62,641 nt of DNA, from NCBI RefSeq assembly GCF_000310145.2, contig NZ_AMXA01000022.1, positions 1 through 62,641 of the forward strand, written 5' to 3'. Of the stretch, positions 27,482-35,860 are shown piece by piece. Each line of letters starts with the position of its first letter. Position 1 is the stretch's first letter. The notes below the pieces were generated by a model, which was given only the letters and a program-made list of their open reading frames with translations, was not told the DNA's origin and made no database searches. The stretch comes from Thauera sp. 28. Its GTDB lineage: Bacteria > Pseudomonadota > Gammaproteobacteria > Burkholderiales > Rhodocyclaceae. A program made the position numbers and the translations under genes.

Positions 27482-28129
27482 ATGCTGCTCGATACCTGGA
27501 TCTCCTTCTTCGTTGCCTGCTGGGTCATCAGCCTCAGCCCTGGCGCGGGCGCCGTGGCGTCAATGTCTTCCGGCCTGAACTACGGCTTCCGCCGCGGTTA
27601 CTGGAATGCCCTTGGGCTGCAGCTTGCGCTGGTGCTCCAGATCGGCATTGTCGCCACTGGCTTGGGGGCGGTGCTGGCTGCGTCCGAGCTTGCCTTCTCG
27701 GTCATCAAGTGGTTCGGCGTCGCCTATCTGGTGTACCTGGGCTGGAAGCAGTGGGTGGCACCGCCCGCGGCGGTGGCGGTCGAGTCGGGCGATGCCGCTC
27801 ATGGGCGGCCATGGCCGCTGGTGATGAGAGGCTTCATCGTCAATGCCAGCAATCCGAAGGCGATCGTGTTCATCCTCGCGGTGTTGCCGCAGTTCCTCGA
27901 CCCGGCGCGTCCGCTGCTGGCGCAATACCTGATCCTCGCAGCCACCATGATCACGGTCGACCTGGTCGTCATGGCAGGCTATACCGGCCTCGCCGCGCGC
28001 GTGCTGCGCCTGCTGCGCGAGCCGCATCAGCAGCGTCTGCTCAACCGCAGTTTCGGCGGCCTGTTCGTGGCGGCGGCGCTGCTGCTGGCGACCGTCCGGC
28101 GCGCCGGGCATGCGGCACCGGGGCCTTAA
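27482..28129 (+). CDS. LysE family amino-acid/metabolite exporter
   Basis: This 215-residue inner-membrane protein has about six hydrophobic helices and the RhtB/LysE landmark SLSPGAGAVASMSSGLNYGFRRG near the N-terminus, followed by GVAYLVYLGWKQW. It probably exports an amino acid or derivative. ATG 27482 is preferred because the membrane domain begins directly after it; an ATG 14 codons upstream is possible. Confidence 0.82.
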   Translation: MLLDTWISFFVACWVISLSPGAGAVASMSSGLNYGFRRGYWNALGLQLALVLQIGIVATGLGAVLAASELAFSVIKWFGVAYLVYLGWKQWVAPPAAVAVESGDAAHGRPWPLVMRGFIVNASNPKAIVFILAVLPQFLDPARPLLAQYLILAATMITVDLVVMAGYTGLAARVLRLLREPHQQRLLNRSFGGLFVAAALLLATVRRAGHAAPGP

Positions 28130-28334
28130 CGGCTGGAGGGGTGGGTGTCGGATTTATTTACATTCCATGCCATGGTTATGGTTTCAGCTTATCCATAATT
28201 CATTAAATACAAAGGCATGTGCCGTGCAGATGCGTCGGGAATGAAATTTGCATTATGTGTCGTCGCGCCGTGCTTCACCCGAGGGGGTGGATTCGGTGTC
28301 ATTCGATGCTAATTTCATGAGAGGCCTTGCACAC

Positions 28335-28997
28335 ATGAACCTCCTGCCCAGCACCGCACGGGTCGCCGTTGCGTCCGTGCTCACCACGGTCACGCTCGGG
28401 GCGATGCCCACCCTGGCGCACGCCCTCGTGATCGAGATCGACGCGAGTCAGAGTTCGGTCACTTACAGTCCGGGGGGCTTTCCGCTCTGCGACCCGGACG
28501 GCAACTGCGGTGTCTTGCCGCCGCCGCAGACCTTCGCGCTCTCCGGCAGCTTCAAGCTCCAGCAGGAGACCGTGTTCGTGACCACATCCCTCTTTCCGCC
28601 CGACGGCTATGAGCGGCAGCAGATCCGCTTTGAGACGCCGGTGATCGAGAGTGGTGGTGCGTCTGCGCTCGGGTTTGACTTCCCGACTTACTTCGCCGTG
28701 CTCTCGGGCGAGGATTTCGTGGCCAACGAGAATCCGTGCACATGGTTTCCGTCCACCGGGGGCTGCTGGTCGATGGGGGCCTTCGGCAGCTACGCCGGTA
28801 CATTCAATGGTACGACCTTGTCGATGACAGGTACGGACTACGTGGGCGACTTCTTCCCCAGCAGGTTCGACTTCACCTTGGTTGCGCGGGCGGTTGGCGT
28901 TTCGACTGTGCCCGAGCCCGGCACGCTCGCATGCCTTGCGATTGGCGTGCTCGGATTGGGTGCGATGCGCAGGCGTCCGGCACCCCTGAACGTCTGA
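28335..28997 (+). CDS. PEP-CTERM sorted secreted protein
   Basis: The 220-residue protein has a signal peptide (about residues 1-30, ending LAHA) and a C-terminal PEP-CTERM signal: VPEPGTLACLAIGVLGLG followed by MRRR. Such tails are cut by EpsH-type exosortases in exopolysaccharide-producing Gram-negatives. The mature region has four cysteines and no recognised enzyme domain. GAGAGG lies 10 bases before ATG 28335. The 205 bases upstream (28130-28334) hold an AT-rich stretch at 28150-28215 that probably contains its promoter. Confidence 0.82.
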   Translation: MNLLPSTARVAVASVLTTVTLGAMPTLAHALVIEIDASQSSVTYSPGGFPLCDPDGNCGVLPPPQTFALSGSFKLQQETVFVTTSLFPPDGYERQQIRFETPVIESGGASALGFDFPTYFAVLSGEDFVANENPCTWFPSTGGCWSMGAFGSYAGTFNGTTLSMTGTDYVGDFFPSRFDFTLVARAVGVSTVPEPGTLACLAIGVLGLGAMRRRPAPLNV

Positions 28998-29066
28998 TGC
29001 CTTAGCCGGCGGGGGCGCGCTCGCCCGCGCGTCTCCGCTGCAGCCCCGAAAAGGCGTTGGCAGGCT

Positions 29067-29966
29067 TCAGCGCCGTGGGGCGTCCAATTCATCGAAGAGC
29101 CATTCCTGGAAGCTGCGGATCTTGGGCAGCTCGGCGCGCGACTTGAGCAGGTTGAAGGTGTAGCCCTGCACCTTGGGGCCAGCCAGGCCAAAGGGTGCGA
29201 CGAGGCGGCCGGTTTCCAGTTCGCGTTGCACCAGCAGCAGGCTCTCCAGGCACACGCCCAAACCGTCCACTGCAGCGCTGATGGCCATGAACGAGCGGTC
29301 AAAGCGCAGGCCGCGTGAGATGTCGAGCTTGACTTTGCGGTGCTGGCGCATCCAGTCGCGCCAGCTCACCAGGCAGACCTCGCTATGGATCAGCGTGTGG
29401 AGAGCGAGGTCCTCGGGGCTGCGGATGGGGTGTTCGCCCTCGAGCAGCGCGGGCGCACACAGCGGCACGATGGTCTCGGCGGGGAAGCTCAGCACCATGG
29501 TGCCTGCCGGCTGCAGGCGGCGCATGCCGTAGCGGATGTCGATGTCGACCGCTCCCGAGACGAGGTCGACCGCGTCGGTCGATGCGTTGAGCCGCACGTC
29601 GACGTCCGGGTTCAGCGAGCTGAAGCGAGCCAGCCGCGGCATCAGCCACTGGGTGGCAAAGCTGGGGGTGGAGTGCACCGTCAGGATGTCGATCTTTTCC
29701 GTCCGTCCCAGTTCGCGCGTTGCCAACTCGATGCGCGAGAAAGCTGCCGACACCTCCTCGGCATAGCGCCGCCCGGCGTCCGTCAGCACCACCGCCCGAT
29801 GTACGCGATGAAAGAGCTGAACGCCGAACTGCTCTTCCAGCTGCTTGACCTGATGGCTGATTGCAGACGGCGTGACGAAGAGTTCGTCTGCTGCAAGCGC
29901 GAAGGAGGACAGCCGCGCGGCGGCCTCGAATGCCTGAATGGCCTTGAGGGAAACTCGATTGTGCAT
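29067..29966 (-). CDS. LysR family regulator (GcvA-like)
   Basis: The 299-residue regulator has a winged helix at residues 1-65 (LKAIQAFEAAARLSSFALAA) and an effector domain containing the GcvA-type RYG segment IDIRYGMRR. ATG 29966 is used; an in-frame GTG lies at 29978. It is divergent from the split-transketolase operon, which it probably controls through the repeats at 29998-30030. Confidence 0.88.
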   Translation of the reverse strand: MHNRVSLKAIQAFEAAARLSSFALAADELFVTPSAISHQVKQLEEQFGVQLFHRVHRAVVLTDAGRRYAEEVSAAFSRIELATRELGRTEKIDILTVHSTPSFATQWLMPRLARFSSLNPDVDVRLNASTDAVDLVSGAVDIDIRYGMRRLQPAGTMVLSFPAETIVPLCAPALLEGEHPIRSPEDLALHTLIHSEVCLVSWRDWMRQHRKVKLDISRGLRFDRSFMAISAAVDGLGVCLESLLLVQRELETGRLVAPFGLAGPKVQGYTFNLLKSRAELPKIRSFQEWLFDELDAPRR

Positions 29967-29997
29967 CGCGGCATTCACATGAGATCAATTCATCTAT

Positions 29998-30030
29998 AGG
30001 CCCATAAATAATCGTTTGAGGCCGATAAAT
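29998..30030. promoter_or_regulatory. Helically phased direct repeat, LysR operator candidate
   Basis: AGGCC(C/G)ATAAAT occurs at 29998-30009 and 30019-30030, exactly 21 bases (two helical turns) apart, in the gap between the LysR gene and the transketolase operon. Two phased half-sites are the usual layout for a LysR tetramer. Binding is inference. Confidence 0.5.
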
Positions 30031-30167
30031 CAAGCGAATAAGCTTTCCCTCACTCGCTGGACGCCCTTCATCGGCTGCCGGCAGGGCCGGGGCGATGGGT
30101 CTCTGGCCAAGCGAAACGAATCTGCCTGGCGCCCCTGCGTTGCCGGGTTCAAGTCAAGGAGAACTGC

Positions 30168-31019
30168 GTGCAAACAAGTCTTACCGAGGACTACGCCCGG
30201 GTCGCCGAAAGCGCCTACCGCATCCGCCGCTTTGCGTTGCGGATGGGCGAGGTGCAGGGCCAGGGCTATGTCGGCCAGGCGCTGGGTTACGCCGACGTGC
30301 TGGCGACGGCCTACTGCCATGCGATGAACTTCCGTGCCGACGACCCGGAGTGGGAGGGCCGTGATCGCTTCCTGCTGTCGCATGGTCACTACGCCATCGC
30401 CTTCTACGCCGCGCTGATCGAGGCCAGGATCATCCCCGAGGACGAGCTCGAGACCTATGGCAGCGATGACAGCCGGCTGCCGATGTCGGGCATGGCGACC
30501 TACACGCCGGGGATGGAGATGTCGGGTGGTTCTCTTGGCCAGGGGCTGCCGATCGCTGTAGGCATGGCGCTGGGCCTGCGCCTGAAGGGCAATCCCGCTT
30601 TTGTATACAACTCGATGTCAGACGGCGAGCTCGACGAGGGTTCGACCTGGGAAGCAGCGATGGGTGCAGCCCATCACGGCCTCTCCAACCTGATCTGCCT
30701 GGTCGACATCAACAACCAACAGGCCGACGGCCCCTCGACCAAGGTGATGGGCTTCGAGCCCCTCGCCGACAAGTGGGCATCCTTCGGCTGGCATGTGCAG
30801 CGTGTCGATGGCAACGACCTGGCTGCCGTGATCGCCGCCTTCGACACCGCACGCAGGCTGACCGAAGCCAGGCCGCGGGTGATCCTCTTCGACACCCTGA
30901 TGGGCAAGGGGGTGCCCTTCCTCGAGACTCGCGAGAAGAACCACTTCATCCGTGTCGATCCGCCCGAATGGCAGCAGGCCATCGACATCCTCGACCAAGC
31001 CCAGGGAGCTGCACGATGA
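30168..31019 (+). CDS. Split transketolase, N-terminal (TPP-pyrophosphate) subunit
   Basis: The 283-residue protein is the N-terminal half of a transketolase. LSHGHYAIAFY holds the conserved His, GGSLGQGL the substrate-channel loop, and DGELDEGSTWEA...INNQ the magnesium/TPP motif. The early SGHPG segment of ordinary transketolases reads GQGYVGQ here, so one active-site His is missing and the substrate may be unusual. GTG 30168 follows AAGGAG. The stop overlaps the C-terminal subunit start (ATGA). The pair should form an alpha2-beta2 enzyme. Confidence 0.85.
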   Translation: MQTSLTEDYARVAESAYRIRRFALRMGEVQGQGYVGQALGYADVLATAYCHAMNFRADDPEWEGRDRFLLSHGHYAIAFYAALIEARIIPEDELETYGSDDSRLPMSGMATYTPGMEMSGGSLGQGLPIAVGMALGLRLKGNPAFVYNSMSDGELDEGSTWEAAMGAAHHGLSNLICLVDINNQQADGPSTKVMGFEPLADKWASFGWHVQRVDGNDLAAVIAAFDTARRLTEARPRVILFDTLMGKGVPFLETREKNHFIRVDPPEWQQAIDILDQAQGAAR

Positions 31020-32017
31020 GTACCACCACCGCCAAGAAGCCGCGCCTGACAACCTCGGCGATGATTGCCTCGATCGCCTCCGAGGGCCAGCGCGTCAAGG
31101 CTGCCCCGTTCGGCAAGGCCCTCGTCGAACTGGCCATGCAGCGCCGGGACATCGTCGGCCTTACCGCCGACCTCGCCAAGTACACCGACCTCCACCTGTT
31201 CGCCCAGGCCTGCCCCGAGCGCTTCTTCCAGATGGGCATGGCCGAGCAGCTGCTGATGGCCTCGGCGGGCGGCATGGCCAAGGAGGGCTTCGTGCCCTTC
31301 GCCACCACGTACGCGGTATTCGGCACCCGTCGCGCCTTCGACTTCGTGCACCAGGTGATCGCCGAGGAGAACCTCAACGTCAAGATGTGCTGCGCGCTGC
31401 CCGGCCTCACCACCGGCTACGGCCCCAGCCACCAGGCCACCGAGGACATCGCGCTGATGCGTGGCATTCCCGGCATGACCATCATCGACCCTTGCGACGC
31501 CCTCGACATCGAGCAGGCCGTGCCCCAGATCGCTGCCCACAACGGTCCGGTCTATATGCGCCTGCTGCGCGGCAATGTGCCATTGGTGCTCGACGAGTAC
31601 GACTACAGCTTCGAGCTCGGCAAGGCCAAGCTGCTGCGCGACGGCAGGGATGTGCTGGTGATCTCGTCCGGCATTCTGACCATGCGTGCGCTGGAAGTCG
31701 CCAAGGCGCTGGAGGCGGACAAGGTCGACGTCGGCGTGCTGCACGTGCCGACGATCAAGCCGCTCGACACCGCGACCATCCTGCGCGAGGCCGGCCGCTC
31801 CGGCCGCCTGGTGGTGGTGGCCGAGAACCATACCTCGGTCGGCGGCCTGGGCGAGGCGGTCGCGACAGCGCTGCTGACCGCAGGCGTAACGCCGCAGTTC
31901 CGCCAGATCGCGCTGCCCGACGCCTTCCTCGATGCCGGCGCGCTGCCCACGCTGCACGACCGCTACGGTATCTCCACCGAGGCGATGTCGGCCACGATCA
32001 AGCGCTGGATCGGCTGA
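31016..32017 (+). CDS. Split transketolase, C-terminal (pyrimidine-binding) subunit
   Basis: The 333-residue protein contains the Pyr domain with FQMGMAEQLLM (catalytic Glu, usually in GVREH/GMAEQ), GPSHQATEDIA, and the transketolase C domain. The partner is encoded immediately upstream with a four-base overlap. Together they should transfer a two-carbon ketol unit; the acceptor and donor are unknown. The SDR gene follows 83 bases later. Confidence 0.86.
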   Translation: MSTTTAKKPRLTTSAMIASIASEGQRVKAAPFGKALVELAMQRRDIVGLTADLAKYTDLHLFAQACPERFFQMGMAEQLLMASAGGMAKEGFVPFATTYAVFGTRRAFDFVHQVIAEENLNVKMCCALPGLTTGYGPSHQATEDIALMRGIPGMTIIDPCDALDIEQAVPQIAAHNGPVYMRLLRGNVPLVLDEYDYSFELGKAKLLRDGRDVLVISSGILTMRALEVAKALEADKVDVGVLHVPTIKPLDTATILREAGRSGRLVVVAENHTSVGGLGEAVATALLTAGVTPQFRQIALPDAFLDAGALPTLHDRYGISTEAMSATIKRWIG

Positions 32018-32100
32018 ACGATCGCTTCCTTTCTTCCCCCGTCGCTCCCTTCCTCGAAACCGGGCGCCCTCAAGGGCGCCGCTCTGAACAGGATCCGTCC

Positions 32101-32865
32101 ATGTCCCAATCCCTTCTTCTTGACGGCAAGGTTGCCGTCATCACCGGCGGTGCCGGCCTCAACGGCCTGGGCTTCGCCACTGCCCGCATGCTGGCCGCGC
32201 AAGGTGCGCGCATCGCCCTGCTCGACCTAGAGCAGGCCAACCCGGCGGCGGCTGCAGCCGAACTCGGTCCGCAGCACATCGGCCTGGTGGCCAACGTCAC
32301 CGACAAGGCGGCCTGCGATGCGGCCGCCGCCGAAATCGTCAAGCGCCTGGGCCGTATCGACGTGCTGGTAAACAACGCCGGCATCACCCAGCCGCGCAAG
32401 ACGCTCGACATCACCTCGGCCGACTACGATGCCGTGCTCGACGTCAGTCTGCGCGGCACGCTGTTCATGTCGCAGGCGGTCATCCCGACCATGCAGGCGC
32501 AGAAGAGCGGCTCGATCGTGTGCATTTCGTCGGTGTCGGCACAGCGCGGTGGCGGTATCCTCGGCGGTCCGCACTATTCGGCCGCCAAGGCGGGCGTGCT
32601 CGGCCTGGCCAAGGCCATGGCGCGCGAGTTCGGCGCCGACAACATCCGCGTCAACTGCATCACTCCGGGCCTGATCGCCACCGACATCAACAAGGGCAAG
32701 ATCCCCGAGGACAAGCGCGCGGCGATTCTCGACGGCATCCCGCTGGGCCGTATCGGCGAGCCCAGCGATGTGGGCGGTTGCATCGTCTTCCTGGCGAGCG
32801 ACCTGTCCAAGTACTGCACCGGCATCACCCTGGACGTGAACGGCGGCATGCTGATCCACGGCTGA
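32101..32865 (+). CDS. Short-chain dehydrogenase/reductase
   Basis: The 254-residue SDR has TGGAGLNGLG (a variant of the TGxxxGxG cofactor motif), NNAG, catalytic Ser in ISSVSA and YSAAK (Tyr/Lys). The Asp in LLDLE after beta 2 suggests NAD over NADP. AGGA precedes ATG 32101. It probably oxidises a polyol or hydroxyacid to the keto compound used by the transketolase. A GC-rich hairpin (32873-32880 with 32885-32892) without T-run follows. Confidence 0.88.
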   Translation: MSQSLLLDGKVAVITGGAGLNGLGFATARMLAAQGARIALLDLEQANPAAAAAELGPQHIGLVANVTDKAACDAAAAEIVKRLGRIDVLVNNAGITQPRKTLDITSADYDAVLDVSLRGTLFMSQAVIPTMQAQKSGSIVCISSVSAQRGGGILGGPHYSAAKAGVLGLAKAMAREFGADNIRVNCITPGLIATDINKGKIPEDKRAAILDGIPLGRIGEPSDVGGCIVFLASDLSKYCTGITLDVNGGMLIHG

Positions 32866-32967
32866 CCCCCTCGGCCCGGCGCCGGCCGGGCCCGCTTTCG
32901 CATCGCTGCAGCAGCCGGGTGCCGCCACCGCAGCCCGGTCCACACAAGGCAAGAGAAGGAGACCACC

Positions 32968-33939
32968 ATGATGAAGAAGACCCTGATCGCACTCGTCGCC
33001 ACCCTGGCCATGGGCGCTTCCACCAGCTGGGCGCAACAGGTGCTGCGTATGGCGCATGGCGCGGCGCCGGGCAACCCGCGCTCCGAAGCAGCGCTCAAGT
33101 TCGCCGAGCTGGTCGAGACCAAGACCGCCGGCCGGGTGAAGGTCGAGGTGGGCGGCAGCGCGCAGTTCGGCGACGACGTCGAGTCGATCACCAACATGCG
33201 TCTGGGTACACTGGCTTTCAGCGCCAATTCGCAGGGGGCCACTGCGGGCGTGGTGCCGGAATTCAACCTGATCGGACTGCCCTTCCTGTTCCGCGACCTC
33301 AACCACGCCTACCGCGTGGTCGATGGCCCGGTCGGCGCCAAGCTCGACGAGGCTGCCAACGGCAAGGGCCTGGTGCTCCTCGCGTTGTGGGATAACGGCA
33401 TCCGCCACACCAGCAACAACAAGCGCCCCATCACCACGCCGGACGACCTGCAGGGCATCAAGCTGCGTACGCCGCCCGACACGATGACCCTGGACATCTT
33501 CAGGGCGCTCGGCGCCAACCCCGGCCCGCTGGCCTTCTCCGAGCTGTACATCGCGCTGCAGCAGGGCGTATTCGACGGCCAGGAGAACCCGTTGATGAAC
33601 GTCTACGCGTCCAAGCTCCATGAGGTGCAGAAGTACATCTCGCTCACCGGCCACAAGTACGAGACCACGCCGGTGCTGGCCAGCCGGATGATCTGGGCCG
33701 GACTGTCCAAGGCCGACCAGCAGGCGATCAAGGAGGCTGCCGTCGAGGCCGGCAAACTGAACCGCGAGCTGTCGCTGGCAGCCGATACCGAGTTGCGCGA
33801 GAAGCTGGCAGCAGCCGGCGTGCAGATCAACGAGGTCGACCAGGCGCCCTTCGTCGCCAAGACCCAGCCGGTCTACGACAAGTGGGCGGCGCAGTTCCCC
33901 GACCTGGTCAAGCTGATCGTCTCGGAAGCGGGTAAGTAA
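32968..33939 (+). CDS. TRAP transporter substrate-binding protein (DctP family)
   Basis: The 323-residue protein has a signal peptide (cleavage after ASTSWA, about residue 22) and a DctP fold with the carboxylate-clamp region GIKLRTPPDTM. It therefore should bind an organic or sugar acid. AAGGAGA is upstream. It is distinct in sequence from the DctP at 18037. It belongs to the transketolase island. Confidence 0.92.
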   Translation: MMKKTLIALVATLAMGASTSWAQQVLRMAHGAAPGNPRSEAALKFAELVETKTAGRVKVEVGGSAQFGDDVESITNMRLGTLAFSANSQGATAGVVPEFNLIGLPFLFRDLNHAYRVVDGPVGAKLDEAANGKGLVLLALWDNGIRHTSNNKRPITTPDDLQGIKLRTPPDTMTLDIFRALGANPGPLAFSELYIALQQGVFDGQENPLMNVYASKLHEVQKYISLTGHKYETTPVLASRMIWAGLSKADQQAIKEAAVEAGKLNRELSLAADTELREKLAAAGVQINEVDQAPFVAKTQPVYDKWAAQFPDLVKLIVSEAGK

Positions 33940-33941
33940 AG

Positions 33942-34505
33942 ATGTCGACCCACGCCACTTCCCCCGCCGCGACCTCGAGCAGTGTCCCGGCCCGGGTGGT
34001 GAAGTGGGTGGACGCTGCGATCGTGGCCGCCGGTGTGGCGGTCGCGATCAGTGCTCTGGTCGTCATGTTCGTATCCCTGATGGCCGAAGTGATCGTCCGC
34101 TACTTCACCAACCAGGGCATGGGCTGGCCGACCGAGATGCCCAACATCCTGTTCCCCTGGCTGGTCATGGGCGGCATCGTGCTCGCCGCCCAGCGTGGCC
34201 AGCACATTGCCGTCACCGCCATCCACGGCTGGCTCGGGCGCGCTGCCAACCGCATGCTGATGGTCGGCCATCAGGTGCTTGTCGCCGCGGCCTTCTTCTA
34301 TCTTGCCTGGGTCGGCCTCGATGTCATCGAGATCACCGGCAGCGAGGTGTACCCGGTGACCGGTATCTCGGCCCGCTGGGCCTACATGGCGATGATCGTC
34401 GGCTTCGTCGGCCTCGGCATCACGGCGCTGAGCACCTTGGTCCGGCTGCTGATCGCGAACGATCCGTTCTCCGTCCGCGCCCACCACATCGAGGAGGACG
34501 TATGA
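33942..34505 (+). CDS. TRAP transporter small permease (DctQ family)
   Basis: The 187-residue protein has four hydrophobic helices and the EMPNILFPWLVMGG segment common in DctQ. It begins two bases after the dctP stop and overlaps dctM by four bases. It should form the inner-membrane complex with DctM. Confidence 0.9.
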   Translation: MSTHATSPAATSSSVPARVVKWVDAAIVAAGVAVAISALVVMFVSLMAEVIVRYFTNQGMGWPTEMPNILFPWLVMGGIVLAAQRGQHIAVTAIHGWLGRAANRMLMVGHQVLVAAAFFYLAWVGLDVIEITGSEVYPVTGISARWAYMAMIVGFVGLGITALSTLVRLLIANDPFSVRAHHIEEDV

Positions 34506-35761
34506 CTGTCGTGATGCTTCTTGTATTCAGCGCGCTGCTGGTGCTGGCCCTGCCGGTCGGTTACGCGCTGGTGATCAGCTCCGGCCTGGCCGCGGTGACT
34601 GCCGGCGGCATGCCGAGCGTGGCCGCGGTGGTGAAGATCTTCCAGCCCACGCAGAGCTTTCCGCTGCTGGCCATTCCCTTCTTCATGCTGTCGGGCAACC
34701 TGATGATGGGCGGCACGCTGGGCAAGCGCCTGATCGACTTCGCCACCAAGCTGGTCGGCCGCTTCCATGGCGGGCTGGGGCAGGTGACGGTGGTGGGTTC
34801 GACGGTGTTCGGCGGGGTGTCGGGCTCGGCCGTGGCCGAAGCCTCGGCGCTGGGCTCGATGCTCATCCCGTGGCAGAAGCGCGAAGGCTATCCCCCGGCC
34901 TTTGCCGCGGCGGCCACGGCGTCGTCGTCGGTCATCGCCGGCCTCATCCCGCCTTCGATTCCGCTCATCCTGTATGCAGCCGTGTCCAACCAGTCGATCG
35001 CCGCGCTCTTTCTTGCCGGCATTCTTCCCGGGCTGATGCTGTGCGGCGGTTTCATGCTGGTGTGCTACTTCTCGGGACGCCTGCGCGGCTTCAAGCGCCT
35101 GGCCGAGGGGGTGACCTGGAAGGGCGTGCTGCGTGCCACGGTGTCTGCCGCACCGGCGCTGGCGATGCCGGCTTTCATCGTCATCCTGCTGCGGGCCGGG
35201 ATCGCCACACCCACCGAGGTGAGCGTGCTGGCGGTGTTCTACGGCCTGATGGTGAGCGCCCTGGTGTATCGCGACCTGAGCTTCAAGCGGCTCTACGACG
35301 CGCTGGTGCACACCGCCGTCACGACCGGCGTGGTGATGCTGGTGATCGCGGCGTCCAACCTGGTGGGGTTCGTGCTGACCGTCGAGGCGGTGCCGACCGC
35401 CGTGGCCGAATGGACCGTCGAGACGCTGAAGTCGCCGTGGATGGTGATCCTGATGCTCAACCTCATCATGGTCACGGTAGGCATGTTTCTCGATCTGCCG
35501 GCTGCGATCCTGCTTCTGGGGCCGACCTTCGTCGCCATCGGCAATGCGATCGGTCTCGACCTCGTGCAGCTCGGCATCATGATGGCGGTGAACCTGAGCA
35601 TCGGCCTGTTCACCCCGCCGGTCGGGACCACGCTGTTCATCTCTGCCGCCATCTCGCGTCAGAAGGTGGGGGCCGTGGTGCGTGAGCTGTGGCCCTTCTA
35701 CCTGGTCGCGATCACGGTGTTGTTACTGATCTCCTTCGTGCCCGCCTTCACGCTTTACTGA
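34502..35761 (+). CDS. TRAP transporter large permease (DctM family)
   Basis: The 419-residue protein has multiple membrane segments and DctM landmarks (FGGVSGSAVAEASALGS, IPPSIPLILY, FTPPVGTTLF). It completes the importer. ATG 34502 overlaps the dctQ stop. The next 99 bases (35762-35860) carry the two hairpins before the transketolase gene. Confidence 0.92.
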   Translation: MTVVMLLVFSALLVLALPVGYALVISSGLAAVTAGGMPSVAAVVKIFQPTQSFPLLAIPFFMLSGNLMMGGTLGKRLIDFATKLVGRFHGGLGQVTVVGSTVFGGVSGSAVAEASALGSMLIPWQKREGYPPAFAAAATASSSVIAGLIPPSIPLILYAAVSNQSIAALFLAGILPGLMLCGGFMLVCYFSGRLRGFKRLAEGVTWKGVLRATVSAAPALAMPAFIVILLRAGIATPTEVSVLAVFYGLMVSALVYRDLSFKRLYDALVHTAVTTGVVMLVIAASNLVGFVLTVEAVPTAVAEWTVETLKSPWMVILMLNLIMVTVGMFLDLPAAILLLGPTFVAIGNAIGLDLVQLGIMMAVNLSIGLFTPPVGTTLFISAAISRQKVGAVVRELWPFYLVAITVLLLISFVPAFTLY

Positions 35762-35818
35762 TCCCGCGCGCGGCGTAGCGCCCCGCCAGCCCACCCCGCC
35801 TCCGTAACCACCCCGCTA

Positions 35819-35860
35819 TTGCCTCCCCCTCACAGGGGGAGGCAAGGGAGAACCCTTGCC
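35819..35860 (+). promoter_or_regulatory. Two mutually exclusive hairpins before transketolase start
   Basis: Hairpin 1 pairs TTGCCTCCCCCT (35819-35830) with AGGGGGAGGCAA (35834-35845), 12 perfect pairs. Hairpin 2 pairs GGCAAGGG (35841-35848) with CCCTTGCC (35853-35860), 8 perfect pairs around AGAA. They share GGCAA (35841-35845) so only one can form. Hairpin 2 ends one base before the ATG and hides the GGGAGA ribosome-binding site. Hairpin 1 would free it. This has the shape of a translational switch; the trigger is unknown. Confidence 0.6.

Noticed and set aside
30952-32100. Apparent long N-terminal extension making a 637-residue SDR
   Set aside because: The extension is out-of-frame translation of the transketolase C-subunit; the SDR starts at 32101 with its own ribosome-binding site.
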